Source: an uncultured Lachnospiraceae bacterium
Lineage (GTDB): Bacteria > Bacillota > Clostridia > Lachnospirales > Lachnospiraceae
Reading direction: 5' to 3'
Length of the DNA stretch: 18,810 bases
NCBI GenBank assembly: GCA_910587295.1
Contig: CAJULP010000059.1
Span: forward strand, 1 to 18,810
The notes under the pieces are model-generated. The model was not told where the DNA came from. It saw nothing but the letters and a program-made list of their open reading frames with translations, and made no database searches. Below, piece after piece: positions 16,869 through 18,810 of this stretch (positions are counted from its first letter, which is position 1; each line of letters opens with the position of its first letter). Position numbers and translations under genes: made by a program.

Positions 16869-17729
16869 ATGGCGAAGATAAAAAAGAACCCGGTTGGGAA
16901 GGCTGTGGTGTACCTGATTTTGGTCATCTGGTCACTGACTACGATCTACCCTATCCTATGGGTGGTGCAAAATTCCTTTAAAGCAAAAGATAAGATCCTT
17001 GCGGATTCCTTTTCTCTGCCGGTGGGGGAATTGTTCACGATGGCAAATTACAGGAAAGCTTTTAACAACCTGAATATTTTAGGTTCCTATAAGAACAGTA
17101 TATTTATTTCCATGATGGTGGCGGCTTTGGTGGTCCTTATTGCGGGGATGGGCGCCTATGCGCTTTCCAGATATCATTTTTTCGGTTCCGGGCTTTTATA
17201 TTCCCTTGTCATTGCGGGAATGATGTTCCCTGCTTTTGCAACGATCATTCCGGTGTTTGCCATGGAATTTTCATGGGGAATCGCAAGCACGGGAAGCTGG
17301 TTTTTGACCATGCTTTCAGTCATCCTTCCCCAGACGGCGGGAAATCTTTCTTTTGCCATGGTGGTGCTTGTGGGGTACATGAAGGGACTTCCCGTGGAAC
17401 TGGAGGAGGCGGCGTACATGGAAGGGTGTAATGCGTTCCAGATCTACTTTAAAGTGGTGCTTCCTTTAACAAAGCCTTCTTTTGCAACAGTGGCGATCTT
17501 TTCGTTCCTGTGGAGCTATAATGACCTTTTTACTCAGTCATTTTTTATGAGAAGGCCGGATATGTATGGGATCACCATGCTCTTAAATCAGCTGACCGCT
17601 AAGGAGGGCACCAATTATGGCTTGATGGCGGCAGCGGTAACACTGGTAATTGTACCCGTGATTGTTGTATACTGTTTCTTACAAAAGTATATCATCAAAG
17701 GGATGATCGCTGGCGCCGTAAAGGGCTGA
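16869..17729 (+). CDS. Sugar ABC transporter permease (MsmG/UgpE-like)
   Basis: Second permease of the pair, 286 residues, starting 11 bases after the previous stop with AAGGGGGG as ribosome site. Helix 1 covers about 12-34, the NSF...ANYRKAF external block is characteristic of MalG/UgpE-type subunits, and the EAA loop ELEEAAYMEGCNAFQIYF...LP lies at 177-200. The C-terminus IIKGMIAGAVKG is the standard family end. It docks the shared ATPase and completes the probable disaccharide importer with the preceding permease. Confidence 0.93.
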   Translation: MAKIKKNPVGKAVVYLILVIWSLTTIYPILWVVQNSFKAKDKILADSFSLPVGELFTMANYRKAFNNLNILGSYKNSIFISMMVAALVVLIAGMGAYALSRYHFFGSGLLYSLVIAGMMFPAFATIIPVFAMEFSWGIASTGSWFLTMLSVILPQTAGNLSFAMVVLVGYMKGLPVELEEAAYMEGCNAFQIYFKVVLPLTKPSFATVAIFSFLWSYNDLFTQSFFMRRPDMYGITMLLNQLTAKEGTNYGLMAAAVTLVIVPVIVVYCFLQKYIIKGMIAGAVKG

Positions 17730-17761
17730 GCGCAAAGGACGCGGGCAGAAATGAGGGTAAA

Positions 17762-18535
17762 ATGTACAAGGTTGCAATTATTGACGACGAACCATTGATC
17801 GTGGAGGGGCTGGCAAGGACAATGGCCTGGGATAAATGGAATTGCCAGGTGGCGGGAACTGCTTATGACGGCAGGGAAGGCATGGAGATGATCCGTAAAG
17901 AAAGCCCCGATATTATCATTTCGGATATCCATATGCCGGAGCTTGACGGCCTTCGGATGATCGCCGGGCTAAAGTCGGAATTTCCGGATATGCAGATCAT
18001 CATTTTGACAGGCTATCGGGAATTTGAATATGCAAGGCAGGCCATCTCCCTTGGAGTGCTGCGTTTTTTATTGAAACCTTCTAAGATGGGCGAACTGGAA
18101 GAGGCAGTGGATGCGGCCACAAAGCGGCTTTTCCAGCTGGGCATAACCCATGAAGAGACGGATGGTGCGAAAACCTCCGGTGAAGACGGGGCAGAGGATC
18201 CGGATAATCATGAGGCAAACAGCTTTATTGTGAGCAATGCGCTGGAATATATCAGGGAACATTCGGCGGAGCGGCTGCGCCTTGGGGATGTGGCAGAACA
18301 GGTATATGTCAGCCAGTGGCATCTGTCGAAGCTGATCGGAAAGCATACCGGAAAGACATTTTCGGATATTTTAAATGGCGCAAGGATGGATAAGTCCAAG
18401 GAGCTGTTAAAGAACCCGGCGCTGCGCATCTGTGACGTGGCGGAAATGGTAGGGTTTCAGGATCTGGCACATTTTTCCAGGGTGTTTAAGAAGATGGAAG
18501 GGATATCCGCCAACGAGTATCGGAATACACACTAA
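17762..18535 (+). CDS. AraC-type response regulator (YesN-like)
   Basis: Cytoplasmic response regulator of 257 residues. The receiver domain (about 1-120) has D8-D9, phospho-acceptor D55 in SDIHMPELDG and conserved K in LLKP. An Asp/Glu-rich linker (about 135-155) leads to an AraC double helix-turn-helix (about 157-255), with YVSQWHLSKLIGKHTG as the first and RICDVAEMVGFQDLAHFSRVFKK as the second recognition region. ATG at 17762 follows GAGGG. It closes the operon that starts with the phosphorylase, 32 bases after the permease stop, and the sensor kinase at 12658-14448 is its expected partner. It probably activates the operon at the weak -35 promoter before 8665 (inference). Confidence 0.93.
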   Translation: MYKVAIIDDEPLIVEGLARTMAWDKWNCQVAGTAYDGREGMEMIRKESPDIIISDIHMPELDGLRMIAGLKSEFPDMQIIILTGYREFEYARQAISLGVLRFLLKPSKMGELEEAVDAATKRLFQLGITHEETDGAKTSGEDGAEDPDNHEANSFIVSNALEYIREHSAERLRLGDVAEQVYVSQWHLSKLIGKHTGKTFSDILNGARMDKSKELLKNPALRICDVAEMVGFQDLAHFSRVFKKMEGISANEYRNTH

Positions 18536-18564
18536 TGTAGGATATAAGGGGAGTTTTAAGGATG

Positions 18565-18594
18565 AAAAGTGCAGGTGATATGCCTGCATTTTTT
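18565..18594 (+). terminator. Terminator of the seven-gene operon
   Basis: TGCAGG (18570-18575) pairs with CCTGCA (18583-18588) around a short loop, followed by TTTTTT (18589-18594); the A-run before the stem can extend the pairing. It lies 30 bases after the response regulator stop. Confidence 0.85.
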
Positions 18595-18597
18595 ACC

Positions 18598-18696
18598 TTA
18601 TAGGAAATTCCGTCGCCAGACGGATATAAATTGACGAAGAATTGAAGGTTCTTTATGAAGTGGCGAAGCCACTTTTTTACTTTATAGGAAATTCCG
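18598..18696. repeat. Direct repeat pair flanking two hairpins
   Basis: The 15-base sequence TTATAGGAAATTCCG occurs at 18598-18612 and again at 18682-18696, a period of 84 bases. Between them lie a hairpin TCCGTC/GACGGA with GCCA loop (18609-18624, overlapping the first repeat) and a hairpin AAGTGGC/GCCACTT with GAA loop (18658-18674) followed by TTTT. The second hairpin looks like an additional plus-strand terminator. No convincing gene is present in 18536-18810. Confidence 0.75.
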
Positions 18697-18709
18697 AGTT
18701 TTGGAAACA

Positions 18710-18756
18710 CAAAAAAGAACAGGAGTTTACCGAACATATGTTAGATAAACTCCTGT
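18710..18756 (-). terminator. Long inverted repeat, probable minus-strand terminator
   Basis: ACAGGAGTTTA (18719-18729) and TAAACTCCTGT (18746-18756) form an 11-bp perfect stem; the interior contains the palindrome AACATATGTT, which can extend the hairpin. On the minus strand it is followed by TCTTTTTTG, so it would stop a gene entering from the right edge. A role as the end of a mobile element is a less supported alternative. Confidence 0.55.
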
Positions 18757-18810
18757 CTGGGAACAACGATAAGACGACACGGTTTAGAAGATATAAAAAC
18801 CTTCCACTCC

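Noticed and set aside
18486..18737. An 83-codon minus-strand open frame covering the tail hairpins
   Set aside because: It runs through the terminator and direct repeats, overlaps the regulator 3' end, has no ribosome site and shows only repeat-encoded peptide (GISYKVK twice).
18741..18809. Possible 3' end of a minus-strand gene entering from the right
   Set aside because: Only about 22 open codons, compatible with chance. The nearby minus-strand terminator makes it possible, but it is not supportable from this window.

Overview
The window looks like a chromosomal segment of a gut-type Clostridia, most likely Lachnospiraceae. Reasons: roughly 50% GC coding DNA with AT-rich gaps, strong AGGAGG ribosome sites, LytS/YesM-type sensor kinases paired with AraC-type response regulators, lipoprotein sugar-binding proteins with CUT1 permeases lacking a local ATPase, and PepF/M3 peptidase. 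Family names come from reading motifs and recalling relatives; no search was run.

Region 1 (1-6731): a carbohydrate ABC uptake locus of the LplA/LplB/LplC (YtcQ/YteP/YtcP) type with its own two-component system. The response regulator (200-922, minus) and sensor kinase (1007-2746, plus) diverge from an 84-base gap holding a near-consensus promoter for the regulator. The kinase converges on the transporter operon, which reads on the minus strand as permease (5544-6509), permease (4566-5471), binding lipoprotein (2808-4523). A bidirectional terminator separates kinase and lipoprotein. No enzyme in this part betrays the substrate.

Region 2 (6668-8534): a stand-alone PepF-type M3 oligoendopeptidase on the minus strand with its own terminator.

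Region 3 (8535-18594): a seven-gene plus-strand operon: GH94 phosphorylase resembling N,N'-diacetylchitobiose phosphorylase, alpha-D-phosphohexomutase, sensor kinase, binding lipoprotein, two CUT1 permeases and AraC-type response regulator. The coherent reading is a self-contained system that senses and imports a disaccharide, probably (GlcNAc)2, cleaves it with phosphate to GlcNAc-1-P plus GlcNAc, and isomerises GlcNAc-1-P to GlcNAc-6-P. The phosphorylase-mutase pair parallels the Vibrio chitin-catabolism operon, but here it sits with a Firmicutes-style transporter and two-component system. The ABC ATPase and later GlcNAc enzymes must be elsewhere.

Two features are not explained by the genes. 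First, an approximately 70-90 base leader element with a perfect hairpin and built-in ribosome site occurs twice, before the second permease of region 1 and before the GH94 gene; the copies differ by an 18-base indel between CAAATTTG direct repeats. Second, the right tail (18565-18756) is a cluster of hairpins with an 84-base-spaced 15-base direct repeat. No tRNA, rRNA, CRISPR array, integrase or transposase was seen.
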